64,000 bases of DNA from contig JAZQRM010000060.1 in assembly GCA_045629585.1 (NCBI GenBank), forward strand, positions 17,312 to 81,311, given 5' to 3'. Below are positions 54,901-63,802 of the stretch, one piece after another. The position numbers and the translations under genes were made by a program. Each line of letters opens with the position of its first letter. The stretch's first letter is position 1. The notes beneath the pieces were generated by a model that saw only the letters and a program-made list of their open reading frames with translations, was not told the DNA's origin and made no database searches. This DNA comes from Taishania sp045629585. GTDB lineage: Bacteria > Bacteroidota > Bacteroidia > Flavobacteriales_D > Crocinitomicaceae.

Positions 54901-54977
54901 ATTTACCTCAAGGACTGTATTTTATTCGACTGAATAACGAAAACCACAAAACGAATATACGATTTGTGAAAAGATAA
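51948..54977 (+). CDS. T9SS-secreted beta-helix protein with internal duplication
   Basis: 1009 residues: signal peptide (ending FYASSQ), two homologous parallel beta-helix halves (about 25-480 and 490-930), then a T9SS type A sorting domain (SVYPNPAAEAITLTI...LPQGLYFIRL...IRFVKR). Each half begins with the cap motif LYISTEG...NCQNVDSPCQTIAYAL or LYVSNSG...DCTDPLRPCQTIE, whose two Cys probably form a disulfide. Repeating NNxI/V and IxGN turns match right-handed beta-helix coils, as in lyases and adhesins. Catalytic residues not identified. Close paralog of the gene at 55777. Confidence 0.88.
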   Translation: MKQKSTTFMALCAMLISSFYASSQNSLYISTEGVDGLNNCQNVDSPCQTIAYALTQTTSGDTIKIAPGEYIQNATLTLNQSVTIIGSDPVERPIISSSTSDFFIVNSSNVTLKNLHFKMGLTNANGLRGIVSTQNYDNLKIDNNRFESTLTLSGSGQDNMIWTAFAISLESPIGVIQTVEITNNEITTDPNFKIFGRGIFLGSGAAKDAPGGIISGNTINAYYAIQSTRFNSEMRIENNSVTGMIMINYLYQNGSIILADNLISANSILTPDELYSLIELREIKFGSVRIENNVIRDYTRIGLLSCASRYVDVLNNTFTPNADATQFASVMVNTKIMTRGQQASPWTNEITFKGNIFNASQEDNAGTAIVFADHLGLFTPAFDNVIIGGEDAIEKNTFSPLLENYIVLDGQTGSSTDYPLWIGYSVTNMRAVTDTFYALVNQNNYQLAGLTTIGNKIVDQVDFPDLGLIILSFGGSDLYVSNSGSNLSNDCTDPLRPCQTIELANTFARENTNIYIAGGEYNLTETIALSYQGQSLLAWDNTVKPILKTNQRTFIDVQSENITIEGLQLELGLSNETGIYGIQSTNQVFNNLQINNNNIYSTSPVIPYAMVWNSFAIQLLSPENTNQIVTITNNVIGTKNGAANNLFGRGISLGSGTAWGIQGAIRNNSSKAFYALQVIQPTGNVAIQENQLNGITMVNAPLNGANIRMEYNIFDGARDNDTIDYYALLDLRAIETGSVLIAVNDFVNYDKIAALSMASKNVAFRWNHFTPSDTAEDFISLMVNTKLMTSGQQNTSYANEIEIKGNDFLAGGENRGTAIHFADHYGVNNAPFNNIIIGGPISSARNNFEPNLRQFIVLDEMSGPSTTHPLWANYSTTTMQPVSQNIEALIVNNDYNYNSTMEVEEKNIDSVDNQLLGKIILAYSFLETSSIKSSNLSVYPNPAAEAITLTIADGAAISTVTLIDLLGNEIKTLSFQSGKKIDVSDLPQGLYFIRLNNENHKTNIRFVKR

Positions 54978-54995
54978 CCTTCGTTATTGCATTAC

Positions 54996-55032
54996 AATCC
55001 CTCTTAGCCTTTAGGTTGAGAGGGATTTTTTT
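54996..55032 (+). terminator. Terminator after first beta-helix gene
   Basis: AATCCCTCT / AGAGGGATT (54996-55004, 55019-55027) with extra inner pairing and a T-run. Confidence 0.88.
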
Positions 55033-55074
55033 ATGTACATTCAAATAATATGAAAATCAAACGACAGAAATTGA

Positions 55075-55082
55075 TATTTTTG
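55075..55082 (+). promoter_or_regulatory. Putative -7 box for small membrane protein
   Basis: TATTTTTG fits TAnnTTTG; 78 nt before ATG 55161. Confidence 0.35.
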
Positions 55083-55160
55083 TAATCTTTAAACAATCGT
55101 TGAATAGAATTTCACCGAAAAAACGCTTAAAAACAAAAAATAACACACATTCAGTTAAAA

Positions 55161-55448
55161 ATGAATTTTTTCCAATTTGCATTAGCTATTGTCTTATTCA
55201 TTTGTTTAGCAGATAAACCAGCACATTTTTACACCTATGTCCATGCTGTTTCGTCTATTATTCTTGCATTGATGGCATTCAACGCTTATACAGAAGATAA
55301 ATACAAAACCATGTGTATTTATTGTATTCTAGCATTATTTTTCCAGCCCCTATTCCCCGCTCCTTTGGATCGCTCCGTTTGGAATATCTTTGAAGTTAGT
55401 TTAGGATTAACTCTTATTTTCTTCGCCTTCAGACCTGCTAGACAATAA
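55161..55448 (+). CDS. Small membrane protein, DUF6804-like
   Basis: 95 residues with about four transmembrane helices. The pattern FYTYVHAVSSIILALMAFNAY, then ILALFFQPLFPAPLDRSVWNIFEVSLGLTLIFF, resembles DUF6804 (NPxxPxxLxRxxWxxxD). Function unknown. It lies between the two paralogous beta-helix genes but has its own promoter box and is probably unrelated to them. Confidence 0.7.
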   Translation: MNFFQFALAIVLFICLADKPAHFYTYVHAVSSIILALMAFNAYTEDKYKTMCIYCILALFFQPLFPAPLDRSVWNIFEVSLGLTLIFFAFRPARQ

Positions 55449-55776
55449 CAATACAACAAAGTAAACAGTAGACAAAATGCCATATTTATAATGGTATCAA
55501 TCTCAATAAAAGAACTAAGTCAAAGATAAAGTACTGAAGCCGCATGTGATTAATAAGATACTTTTCAAAGCACTGGTGAAAAAACTGTAAATTGTCCGAT
55601 TCTATAGTACTTTGCAGATTTCCCTCCTGTTTTAGCTAAAAACAGAACACCTTACAGTCAACAACTTAACAAGTTTTAATGTTTTTTGTTAAATATTACA
55701 CAATGAGTTTGATAATTTAACAACAAAATTGGGCTCTTTAGCACTATCTTTACTTTCAAATTGCAAACTAACAAAT
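55449..55776. other. Intergenic region upstream of second beta-helix gene
   Basis: About 330 bases. A near-palindrome CTGTTTTAGCTAAAAACAG is at about 55627-55645 and a 7-of-8 match to the -7 box (TATCTTTA) near 55744. An in-frame GTG-type start at 55729 is not supported because the signal peptide begins at 55777. No other coding sequence seen. Confidence 0.4.
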
Positions 55777-58700
55777 ATGAAACACAAATTATTATTCTAC
55801 CCATTCGCGGTGGCATCATTACTTATTTATGCCCAAAATTCTTTCGCACAAGATACCCGCCACGTAAGTACTACAGGAAACAACACGGATAACAATTGCT
55901 TAAATATCGATTCCCCATGTGGAACAATCGCACACGCAATTTCCGTAACCAATGATAATGACATTGTGAGCATTGCTCCTGGTACCTATGCACAACCGAC
56001 AAGCTTAATGATCAATCGTCCATTGACAATTACAGCTGCTGATCCAGAAAACAAACCAACATTAACAACTTCTGTAGAACGAACAATTACAGTTAATGCG
56101 AGTGATGTTACAATAGCTAACTTGAACTTCAACTTAGGTTTAACGACGACAACAGGAAGAACTGGCATCTATTCAGTAACAAACTTTAATAATTTAACCA
56201 TTCAAGGAAATCGCTTTGCTTCAACAGCTAACGGTATAATTATTGCTTTACTGAACTACGAATGGGATGCAATAGCAATTCACTTGGAAGGACCTTCTGC
56301 ATCTGCTTACCAAGTAAACATTACAGACAATGAAGTACCAGGAATCACGGGTAAAAAATTGTTTGGACGTGCGATTATGCTTGGAAACGGCGCTACTCAA
56401 AAAAATACTCCTGGAGGAATCATTGCATCGAATATTTTCCATGGTTTCTATGGTTTTCAAGCCATGCGTACTTCTGCAGATTTACTGGTTGAAAACAATA
56501 GCATTTTTGGTTTGACAATGTTCACAAATACAGTAGGTACAAAAACGGTTACTTTACAGAATAATATCTTAAACGCGGCTTCTTTGATGGGCGCACAATA
56601 CCACTACGCTGTTTTAGAAATCCGTTCATTTAGAGCTGGAACAATTAAGGTAGAAAATAACCAACTACTCAATTATAAAAACATCGGTATTTTATCCTCT
56701 TCTAACGTTAATGTATCAGTTAAAGGAAATACTTTTCAACCAGCATCAGATGCGACTGATTTCGTTTCAATTGCTGTAAACACAAAGTATCTCACCAACG
56801 GTACACAGAATGAAAACTTCTCAAACGCGATTACGATTTTAGGAAATACATTTAGAGCTGGTGCTATAAACCAAGGTATGGCCATCAACTTTGGAAATCA
56901 TTATACCAATGCAAACCCGCCTTTTGAAAATGTTATCATTGGTGGTGCAGATGCAATAGATAAAAATACATTTGAACCCAATTTGAAATTTTACGTTGTT
57001 TTGGATGATCAATCTGGGCCATCGACTTCATTTCCTTTATGGTCACAATATACTAATACAACAATGTCTCCGGTAACTATGAATATCGAGGCTTTACACG
57101 TTAACAACAACTATAACGTAAATACACGTACAACTGTGGAATCAAAAATGTACGATATTGCGGACAATACTGCAGTTGGTGACATCATCATTGGTGAAAT
57201 GGGAGCTAACCATTACGTCGCAACAACAGGTGTTGACACAGATAACGATTGTACAGATTCTGAAACACCTTGTTTAACAATCACACATGCCTTAAACGTT
57301 GCTCTTGAGACAGATACCATTTTTGTAGCAACTGGAAACTACGCATTAGATCAAACGTTAGCTGTAAACCAAACGGGGTTAACAATAATGAATTGGACGG
57401 CTAATGAGCAACCGACGTTGACCACAAACCAAGCGCGCGTCATTGACGTACAAGCACCTCAAGTTACAATCGAAGGATTACGTATCGAATTAGGTGGAAC
57501 AACAACTTCGGGAACAGTAGGTCTAACTTCTACTAACAGAAACTACAATGGCTTGACAGTTAAAAATAATACAATCGTTAGTACATCTCCAGCTACCTTT
57601 TACGGTATGGTTTGGACAGCGCACGCAATCGAATTAGCATCCAACGAATTAACAGACTCAGTTGAAATTTCCAATAACGTCATTGGTGTAGCAACAGAAG
57701 GACAAAACAACATCTTCGGTCGTGGAATCTATCTAGGTGCTGGTAATGTAAATGGTGCTAAAGCAAAAATCTTCAACAACGAAATCGTAGCCTATTATAC
57801 AGTACAATTAATTGGTACAACTGGAAATACAACAGTTAACAACAACGTATTGAACGGTATTACAATGATCAACTCGCCTAAAGCAAATGTTCACATCGAT
57901 TTCACAAACAACGATTTGAGTGCCATAACTCCAATGGGAGCAGAAAGTTTATACGCGTTAGCTGATATTCGCGCAATCGAATTGGGATTGGTAAACTTTG
58001 CCGCTAACAGATTAACAGATTATAAAAATATCGGCGTATTGAGTATGGCTTCTAAAAACGTAAGCTTGATCGACAACGAACTAACACCTCATGCAACCGC
58101 TAATAACTTTATCTCAACAATGGTTAACACCAAGTTGATGACAGCAGGAACGCAAGGAACAACATATCCAAACGCGATCGTTCTAAAAGGAAATCAATTC
58201 AATGCTGGTGTAACTAACCAAGGTCAGGCTCTTGTATTTGCTGACCACTACGGAGTTGGAGAAATAGCTTTTGAAAATGTTGTAGTAGGTGGAGAAGATA
58301 CTGCGGAACACAATGTTTTCGACAATAACTTAGGCGTTTATATCGCTTTAGACAACAACGAAGGCACGACTGAAAACATTGCATTATGGTCAACTTATTC
58401 AGCAACAACAATGCGCCCAGTTACTGACAACATTACTGCATTCATCAATCACAATACATACAACCAACCATCAAGACAAGAAATCGAAAACAAAAACACC
58501 GATTCTCTAGACATCGTTGGTTTAGGACGTATTATTTTAGGAGATTCTGATCTCGCTATTAACCAAATAGCTTCCATGAATATTGCGATCTCCCCTAACC
58601 CTACAACTCAATTCTTAACCATAAACGGAGACATCAATACAACGTTGAACCTTACGGTAATTGATTTATTAGGAAATAAAATCTTCAGTAAAAGTCTAAC

Positions 58701-58803
58701 TACAGGAGAGAAAATAGATGTTTCTAACCTTTCAATCGGAGCTTATCTTGTAGAATTGGAAGAAAATGGAATCAAAAAAACAATTCGTTTCGTGAAGAAC
58801 TAA
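55777..58803 (+). CDS. T9SS-secreted beta-helix protein, paralog of the 51948 gene
   Basis: 1008 residues with the same plan as its paralog: signal peptide (ending NSFAQ), two parallel beta-helix halves, each opening with the Cys cap (NNCLNIDSPCGTIAHAI; NDCTDSETPCLTITHAL), and a C-terminal T9SS sorting domain (AISPNPTTQFLTI...LSIGAYLVEL...IRFVKN). Shared blocks include NTKxMTxGxQ, GADAIDKNTF-like and SLWSxYxxTTMxPVT. Function unknown; a surface adhesin or polysaccharide-binding or lyase-type protein is likely. Codon use looks smoother than in the first copy, perhaps reflecting higher expression. Confidence 0.88.
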   Translation: MKHKLLFYPFAVASLLIYAQNSFAQDTRHVSTTGNNTDNNCLNIDSPCGTIAHAISVTNDNDIVSIAPGTYAQPTSLMINRPLTITAADPENKPTLTTSVERTITVNASDVTIANLNFNLGLTTTTGRTGIYSVTNFNNLTIQGNRFASTANGIIIALLNYEWDAIAIHLEGPSASAYQVNITDNEVPGITGKKLFGRAIMLGNGATQKNTPGGIIASNIFHGFYGFQAMRTSADLLVENNSIFGLTMFTNTVGTKTVTLQNNILNAASLMGAQYHYAVLEIRSFRAGTIKVENNQLLNYKNIGILSSSNVNVSVKGNTFQPASDATDFVSIAVNTKYLTNGTQNENFSNAITILGNTFRAGAINQGMAINFGNHYTNANPPFENVIIGGADAIDKNTFEPNLKFYVVLDDQSGPSTSFPLWSQYTNTTMSPVTMNIEALHVNNNYNVNTRTTVESKMYDIADNTAVGDIIIGEMGANHYVATTGVDTDNDCTDSETPCLTITHALNVALETDTIFVATGNYALDQTLAVNQTGLTIMNWTANEQPTLTTNQARVIDVQAPQVTIEGLRIELGGTTTSGTVGLTSTNRNYNGLTVKNNTIVSTSPATFYGMVWTAHAIELASNELTDSVEISNNVIGVATEGQNNIFGRGIYLGAGNVNGAKAKIFNNEIVAYYTVQLIGTTGNTTVNNNVLNGITMINSPKANVHIDFTNNDLSAITPMGAESLYALADIRAIELGLVNFAANRLTDYKNIGVLSMASKNVSLIDNELTPHATANNFISTMVNTKLMTAGTQGTTYPNAIVLKGNQFNAGVTNQGQALVFADHYGVGEIAFENVVVGGEDTAEHNVFDNNLGVYIALDNNEGTTENIALWSTYSATTMRPVTDNITAFINHNTYNQPSRQEIENKNTDSLDIVGLGRIILGDSDLAINQIASMNIAISPNPTTQFLTINGDINTTLNLTVIDLLGNKIFSKSLTTGEKIDVSNLSIGAYLVELEENGIKKTIRFVKN

Positions 58804-58826
58804 ACCTTCATCAAACATAATCTTTT

Positions 58827-58875
58827 AAAGGTTCAATTACTTTCTTTCATTAGAAGGTCGTTGAACCTTTTTTTT
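58827..58875 (+). terminator. Terminator after second beta-helix gene
   Basis: AAAGGTTCAA / TTGAACCTTT (58827-58836, 58861-58870) with an inner CTTTCT/AGAAGG stem and T-run. Confidence 0.88.
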
Positions 58876-59137
58876 GCTGTAAAACTAAACGATGTCCAAG
58901 TTCCTACTCTCATTTACCTATCCGATACATGTAAAAAAAAAATGAAACGCTTATGTATTTGGGGAACTTTGTCCCTAAATCAAAGTAAAATCACAAATAA
59001 CTGAATAAAAAAAGAAACAGTTTAAAAATAAGACGACTATAAAAACGTTAACAAAGTAGAAATCTTATATTTTTAAAGAAAAAACAAACATTAGGCAACT
59101 TGTTAAAACAACTACGCCTAAACCTATTATTAACTAC
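58876..59137. other. Intergenic region upstream of CotH gene
   Basis: About 260 bases, AT-rich. Only a weak TATTTTTA match (one mismatch to the -7 box) near 59069 could be the promoter. No ORF or repeat of note. Confidence 0.35.
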
Positions 59138-60850
59138 ATGATGAAAAACACACTAATTACATTACAAACCCTATTACTATTTAGTTTGTACGCTAACGCA
59201 AGTGATACCATACGAATTGATAGCAATCAGTTTTTTATAGATCCTGCACGACAAATGATCCTAACCAACTTATCCGTTGACCACATTAACAACACATGGA
59301 GCAGTACCAAATCGCATATCAAACTAACGGAGGTATATCAATTTACAACACCTCAAGCAACAGTGGAAACAGGAACGGCCTACTCCATTGTTTTCCCGTC
59401 AACCAATGAGATATTTACACTCTTTTTCACCTCACTACCAATCATTCACATAACAACCACGGAAACCATTGTCGACGAACCCAATGTATTAGCCAACTTT
59501 AAAATCATCGAATCGAATCAAAACTATCTAGAATCACTCGTTGGAATACAATATAGAGGAGGACTATCTCAAACATTTGCTAAAAAATCAATGGAAATAG
59601 AGTTCTATGAGGATGAAACCGGTGAAGAATCCGTTGATTACTCACTTATAGGACTAGTTGCTACTGATAAATATAACCTGCAGGCAATGTACAACGAACC
59701 ACTTAGAATGCGAAATAAAACAAATTTTGACATCTGGCGAATCATCAATCAATTGCATTACATCAATGAAGAACCAGATGCTATAAACGGTGTTCGTATG
59801 GAATATGCCGAATTGTTTATAAACGATGAATACAGAGGAGTCTATGCGATCGGTGAAAAAATCAATCGTAAATTATTAAAACTAAAAAGTCATAATGGAC
59901 AAATCCGTGGAGAACTTTACAAAGGGGATGATTGGGGAGTAACCACATTTACCTCTCTACCACCTTATAGTAATTACACCGATTTCTGGGCTGGATTTGA
60001 ATACAAACATCCAAAACAAGAAATTGATTGGTCTAATTTATACAGTTTTGTAGATTTTGTCCGTAACGCACCCGATCAGCAATTCTATGACAATTACGCC
60101 TCCAAATTCTCTCAAGAAAGTCTGGTCGATTACTTCATTTTCTTAAACCTATTGCGAATGGTAGACAACACGGGTAAAAACCTATACATAGCCAAGTACA
60201 CCAACGATGATGTTTACTTTTATATACCATGGGATCTAGATGGAACTTTCGGAATGAGTTTTGATTCTACCAGAGACACCACAACCAATGATATACTCAC
60301 CAATGGACTCTACCGAAGATTGATACACGATTGCAATGAAAATGGCTTTCACCAAAGACTTGCCGAAAAATGGCAAATACTCCGTAACTCATCTATTACC
60401 AACGAAAATATCATGAATTTATTTCTTGAAAACCATGATTATCTACTCGAAAATGGTGTCTATCAAAGGGAGGAAATTGCATGGTCTGAATATCAATACT
60501 CAAGCCAGCACCTCGATTATATGTCCGAATGGATTACTGATCGCTTAGCTTTCTTAGACCAACGATTTAGCACAGCATGCAGTGGCGTAGGACTAAATGA
60601 TATTTCATTAGCAAACAGCACCTACAAAGTATATCCAAATCCTGCTAAAAACTACTTAACAATCACCAATCCATCTATATCAACATTCTCCATCGAATTG
60701 TATAACAACCTTGGACAATTAATACAAAAAGACAGCAGCACAAACACTACTTTTACATGTGCCTTAGAAACACTCAATAGCGGTGTATATCACTTAAAAA
60801 TCAGTGACGATCAACACCAAGAAATGCACAAAATTGTGATTGAAAGATAG
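59138..60850 (+). CDS. T9SS-secreted CotH-kinase-family protein
   Basis: 570 residues: signal peptide, a beta-rich N-terminal domain, the CotH kinase domain (about 115-470) and a T9SS sorting domain (YKVYPNPAKNYLTITNP...SGVYHLKISD). CotH markers are GIQYRGGLSQTFAKKSMEIEFY, the Lys of that block, and YIPWDLDGTFGM with the metal-binding Asp residues. CotH in spore formers is an atypical protein kinase; in Bacteroidetes the substrates are unknown. It sits after the two T9SS beta-helix proteins, a hint at a shared surface function. ATG 59141 is an alternative start. Confidence 0.9.
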   Translation: MMKNTLITLQTLLLFSLYANASDTIRIDSNQFFIDPARQMILTNLSVDHINNTWSSTKSHIKLTEVYQFTTPQATVETGTAYSIVFPSTNEIFTLFFTSLPIIHITTTETIVDEPNVLANFKIIESNQNYLESLVGIQYRGGLSQTFAKKSMEIEFYEDETGEESVDYSLIGLVATDKYNLQAMYNEPLRMRNKTNFDIWRIINQLHYINEEPDAINGVRMEYAELFINDEYRGVYAIGEKINRKLLKLKSHNGQIRGELYKGDDWGVTTFTSLPPYSNYTDFWAGFEYKHPKQEIDWSNLYSFVDFVRNAPDQQFYDNYASKFSQESLVDYFIFLNLLRMVDNTGKNLYIAKYTNDDVYFYIPWDLDGTFGMSFDSTRDTTTNDILTNGLYRRLIHDCNENGFHQRLAEKWQILRNSSITNENIMNLFLENHDYLLENGVYQREEIAWSEYQYSSQHLDYMSEWITDRLAFLDQRFSTACSGVGLNDISLANSTYKVYPNPAKNYLTITNPSISTFSIELYNNLGQLIQKDSSTNTTFTCALETLNSGVYHLKISDDQHQEMHKIVIER

Positions 60851-60877
60851 TACAAACAAACAAAACAATTTAAACTT

Positions 60878-60905
60878 AAAGCTCGGGTAATACTGAGCTT
60901 TTTTC
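60878..60905 (+). terminator. Terminator after CotH gene
   Basis: AAAGCTC / GAGCTTT 7-bp stem (60878-60884, 60895-60901), 10-nt loop, T-run. Confidence 0.8.
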
Positions 60906-60955
60906 ACTTATTCTTCTGCAACTATTAACCCTTTGGAAACATAAATGCAAGCCCA

Positions 60956-61216
60956 ATGACAAACGTTAAACAACAAATACTGAACAACCTTTGCTATACT
61001 GAACTGGTCTACAAACGAATAAACAAAAAGCTCAAAAGTAACTTAACGAAAAAAGAAATAGAACTTAAACTATTGGAACTAATAACACAAACAGACAGCC
61101 ACAACATCAACCAAATAGGTAAAAACTACTACATCTATAACACAACGGAAAACATTAGAATAACGGTCAACTCCAACACCTATCGAGTTATAACAGTAGA
61201 TAAGATATTAAAGTAA
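60956..61216 (+). CDS. DUF3781-domain protein
   Basis: 86 residues. Typical family pattern: ILNNLCYTELVYKRINKKL, then GKNYYIYNTTENIRITVNSNTYRVITVDKI. Small cytoplasmic protein of unknown function, often found as a single gene or near regulators. No partner gene here. Confidence 0.82.
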   Translation: MTNVKQQILNNLCYTELVYKRINKKLKSNLTKKEIELKLLELITQTDSHNINQIGKNYYIYNTTENIRITVNSNTYRVITVDKILK

Positions 61217-61350
61217 AATCTAAAACATAACTTTTAAAAGTAACATTTACAAAAATGTCAGTGTTATAAGATAATTAATGTCGTGCAATCCTATAATAAA
61301 AAAGAATAATATATTTATCTGTTGTTCGATTCAAAACGAAACTTACCAAA

Positions 61351-62790
61351 ATGACATTAACAGAAATACTTCTTTTAATCATACTAACACTGCTAATCAT
61401 TAACCTAGTTGTAACACTTCTTAAACAAAAGAATACAACCAATCAAACAGCGCAACAAGACCTACATAAAATCAATGCCGAGCTAACAAAAATAGATCCA
61501 CTTATGCGTAATGAATTTGCGCGTAATAGAGAAGAAATACTCAAAAGCGCCAAAGATGCAAGACAAGAATTAAACAATACCCTAAACACCGCATCCGAAC
61601 AACTACTAAGACTTACAAAAGAAAACAGAACCGAATTATCCGCCAATTTCAAATCATTTGAAGATAAATTCACCGCCAATAGCAAAGCAGCTGATGATCT
61701 ACAACGCCAACATTTTAATGACCTTTTCTTCAAACAAGAACAAATCAAAACAACAACTGAACTAAAACTCGATAAAATACGTGAAACAGTTGAAAATAGA
61801 CTACTAACACTACAACAAGACAACAACAAAAAACTAGAGGAAATGCGTCATACAGTAGATGAAAAATTGCAATCTACTTTAGAAAAAAGATTTAACGATT
61901 CCTTCACCCTCATTAGTCAAAGACTCGAACTAGTACATCAAGGATTAGGCGAAATGCAAACACTAGCCAGCAGCGTAGGAGACCTTAAAAAAGTAATGTC
62001 AAACGTTAAATCAAGAGGAATAATAGGTGAATACCAATTAGCAAACATCCTAGAAGATCTATTGACCAACGAACAATATGAAAAAAACGTCAAAACAAAA
62101 GCAAACAGTGGAGCAATAGTAGAATTTGCAATCAAAATGCCCAATAACAATAACATCGAAAAAACACTATGGCTACCCATTGACTCCAAATTCCCTAAAG
62201 AAGACTATGAAGCCCTTGTAGACGCATACGATGAAGGAAATGTTACCCGAATTGATGAACTAAAAAAGTCATTCAAAAACGCAATCCTTAGAAGCGCTAA
62301 AGACATCAAAGAAAAATACATCGATCCACCCAACACAACAGAATACGGAATTTTGTTCTTACCCTTCGAAAGCCTATACGCCGAAGTATTGCGCACACCC
62401 GGCCTATTCGACACCATACAAAAAGAATACAAAATAACCATCACCGGACCTACAACCCTTAGCGCCCTATTAAGTAGCCTCCAAATGGGATTCAGAACAT
62501 TAGCAATCGAAAAAAGAAGCAGCGAAGTCTGGGATCTATTAAGTGTTGTAAAAACAGAATTCGGAAAGTTTGGAACAGTATTAGAAAAAACCAAAAAGAA
62601 ATTACAAGAAGCCGCCAACACCATCGATCAAGCAGGTGTACGCAGCAGAGCCATCGAAAAACAATTACGTAAAGTAGAACAACTACCCAACAACACCACA
62701 CAACAAAACATTACAAACGCCATCAATCAAGACAATACAGACTTATTATACAACGACATAGACCTCATCCCAACTGACGAAAACGAATAA
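61351..62790 (+). CDS. rmuC: DNA recombination protein RmuC
   Basis: 479 residues. An N-terminal transmembrane helix (about 3-24) precedes a long coiled coil (about 30-210) and the conserved RmuC nuclease-like domain (about 225-420): LKKVMSNVKSRGIIGEYQLANILEDLL, LWLPIDSKFPKEDYE, ILFLPFESLYAEVLRTPGL and ITGPTTLSALLSSLQMGF. RmuC limits inversions at short repeats and, in E. coli, has been linked to phage defence. The next gene starts 12 bp later, probably the same transcript. Confidence 0.95.
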   Translation: MTLTEILLLIILTLLIINLVVTLLKQKNTTNQTAQQDLHKINAELTKIDPLMRNEFARNREEILKSAKDARQELNNTLNTASEQLLRLTKENRTELSANFKSFEDKFTANSKAADDLQRQHFNDLFFKQEQIKTTTELKLDKIRETVENRLLTLQQDNNKKLEEMRHTVDEKLQSTLEKRFNDSFTLISQRLELVHQGLGEMQTLASSVGDLKKVMSNVKSRGIIGEYQLANILEDLLTNEQYEKNVKTKANSGAIVEFAIKMPNNNNIEKTLWLPIDSKFPKEDYEALVDAYDEGNVTRIDELKKSFKNAILRSAKDIKEKYIDPPNTTEYGILFLPFESLYAEVLRTPGLFDTIQKEYKITITGPTTLSALLSSLQMGFRTLAIEKRSSEVWDLLSVVKTEFGKFGTVLEKTKKKLQEAANTIDQAGVRSRAIEKQLRKVEQLPNNTTQQNITNAINQDNTDLLYNDIDLIPTDENE

Positions 62791-62802
62791 ATACGCATAA
62801 TC

Positions 62803-63621
62803 ATGGAAGATAACAATACAGCCAACACAACAAACGAGAGGCTATCATATTATCAAATATTCGAAATAGTTAATCATCCTTTTGGTCCCAATTGTCCTTT
62901 ACAGATAAAGGATAACATCGATGACAACACCCTAGATCAAATTCCTTTCTTTAGAATATGCGAAACCTTTTTGCATATAATTGAGCGAGAAAAACAGATT
63001 AAACTTACTCCACTTGGTGCGCTGCAGAAAAAAATACTAGTAGAAATCTATGAGCACAAATTCATAGCAGAAGACATGATCGAAAATGGCATAACTAAGC
63101 TTAATCGAGAACTGGATGCAACATCCATCCACAATGCAAGAATAGTCTGTGAATTAGCCAAGCTAGTCAAAAAGCGAGCAAACAAACTTTCAATGACCAA
63201 AAAAGGTGCACTATTAATCAAAGACAGAAATGCCTTATTTCAATTAATAACTAAAACCTTTATGCTAGACTTTAACTGGTCTTATAATGACGGGTATACC
63301 GACCAACCAATTGCACAATATGGTGCACTATACACCATACATCTACTTTTAACCTATGGAATTGAAACACGTCCAATTCAATTTTATAGCGATAAATATT
63401 TAGAAGTATTTGTCAATGCAACCGATTTTTTCCATGATAAACTGTACAGCACAACTCAAGATGCATTTGCCCAATGCTTTCAAATTAGATACTTCCGCCG
63501 TTTTGCCGATTGGTTTGCATTTACACAAACAAGTACATACAACTATAAACCAAACCAAATATTCACAACAAAAGCAACCCCTTTATTACAGCAAATCTTT
63601 CAATATAAAGCACCAATGTAA
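62803..63621 (+). CDS. Conserved protein of unknown function after rmuC
   Basis: 272 residues, soluble. The segment KLTPLGALQKKILVEIYEHKFI and later KLSMTKKGALLI resembles the part of plasmid pRiA4b ORF-3/SEC-C-associated proteins that repeats LTxxGxLxxKxVxE. The C-terminal half is rich in aromatics and Arg (FQIRYFRRFADWFAF). No catalytic motif. Its nearness to rmuC suggests co-transcription, not necessarily a shared role. Confidence 0.65.
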   Translation: MEDNNTANTTNERLSYYQIFEIVNHPFGPNCPLQIKDNIDDNTLDQIPFFRICETFLHIIEREKQIKLTPLGALQKKILVEIYEHKFIAEDMIENGITKLNRELDATSIHNARIVCELAKLVKKRANKLSMTKKGALLIKDRNALFQLITKTFMLDFNWSYNDGYTDQPIAQYGALYTIHLLLTYGIETRPIQFYSDKYLEVFVNATDFFHDKLYSTTQDAFAQCFQIRYFRRFADWFAFTQTSTYNYKPNQIFTTKATPLLQQIFQYKAPM

Positions 63622-63754
63622 TACATGATGATAAAACTACTACTCAAAAAACTAGCAAGTATATATCAACCAATTCGACCACATGTATTTACAGTAATTA
63701 TGGTCACTTAGCTTCGATTATTGAGCCTCGGTCATTAAGCCTATCGAAATGCCG

Positions 63755-63776
63755 AAATGCGAAGCCCGCATTTTTT
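63755..63776 (+). terminator. Terminator
   Basis: AAATGCG / CGCATTT (63755-63761, 63767-63773), loop aagcc, T-run. Lies 134 bp after the preceding gene and 26 bp before the next ATG. Confidence 0.75.
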
Positions 63777-63802
63777 CATTAACTTTACAAAAAAATAATC
63801 CC

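Noticed and set aside
61443..62701. Several minus-strand ORFs inside rmuC
   Set aside because: Ser/Leu/Cys-rich shadows of the coiled-coil gene on the other strand.
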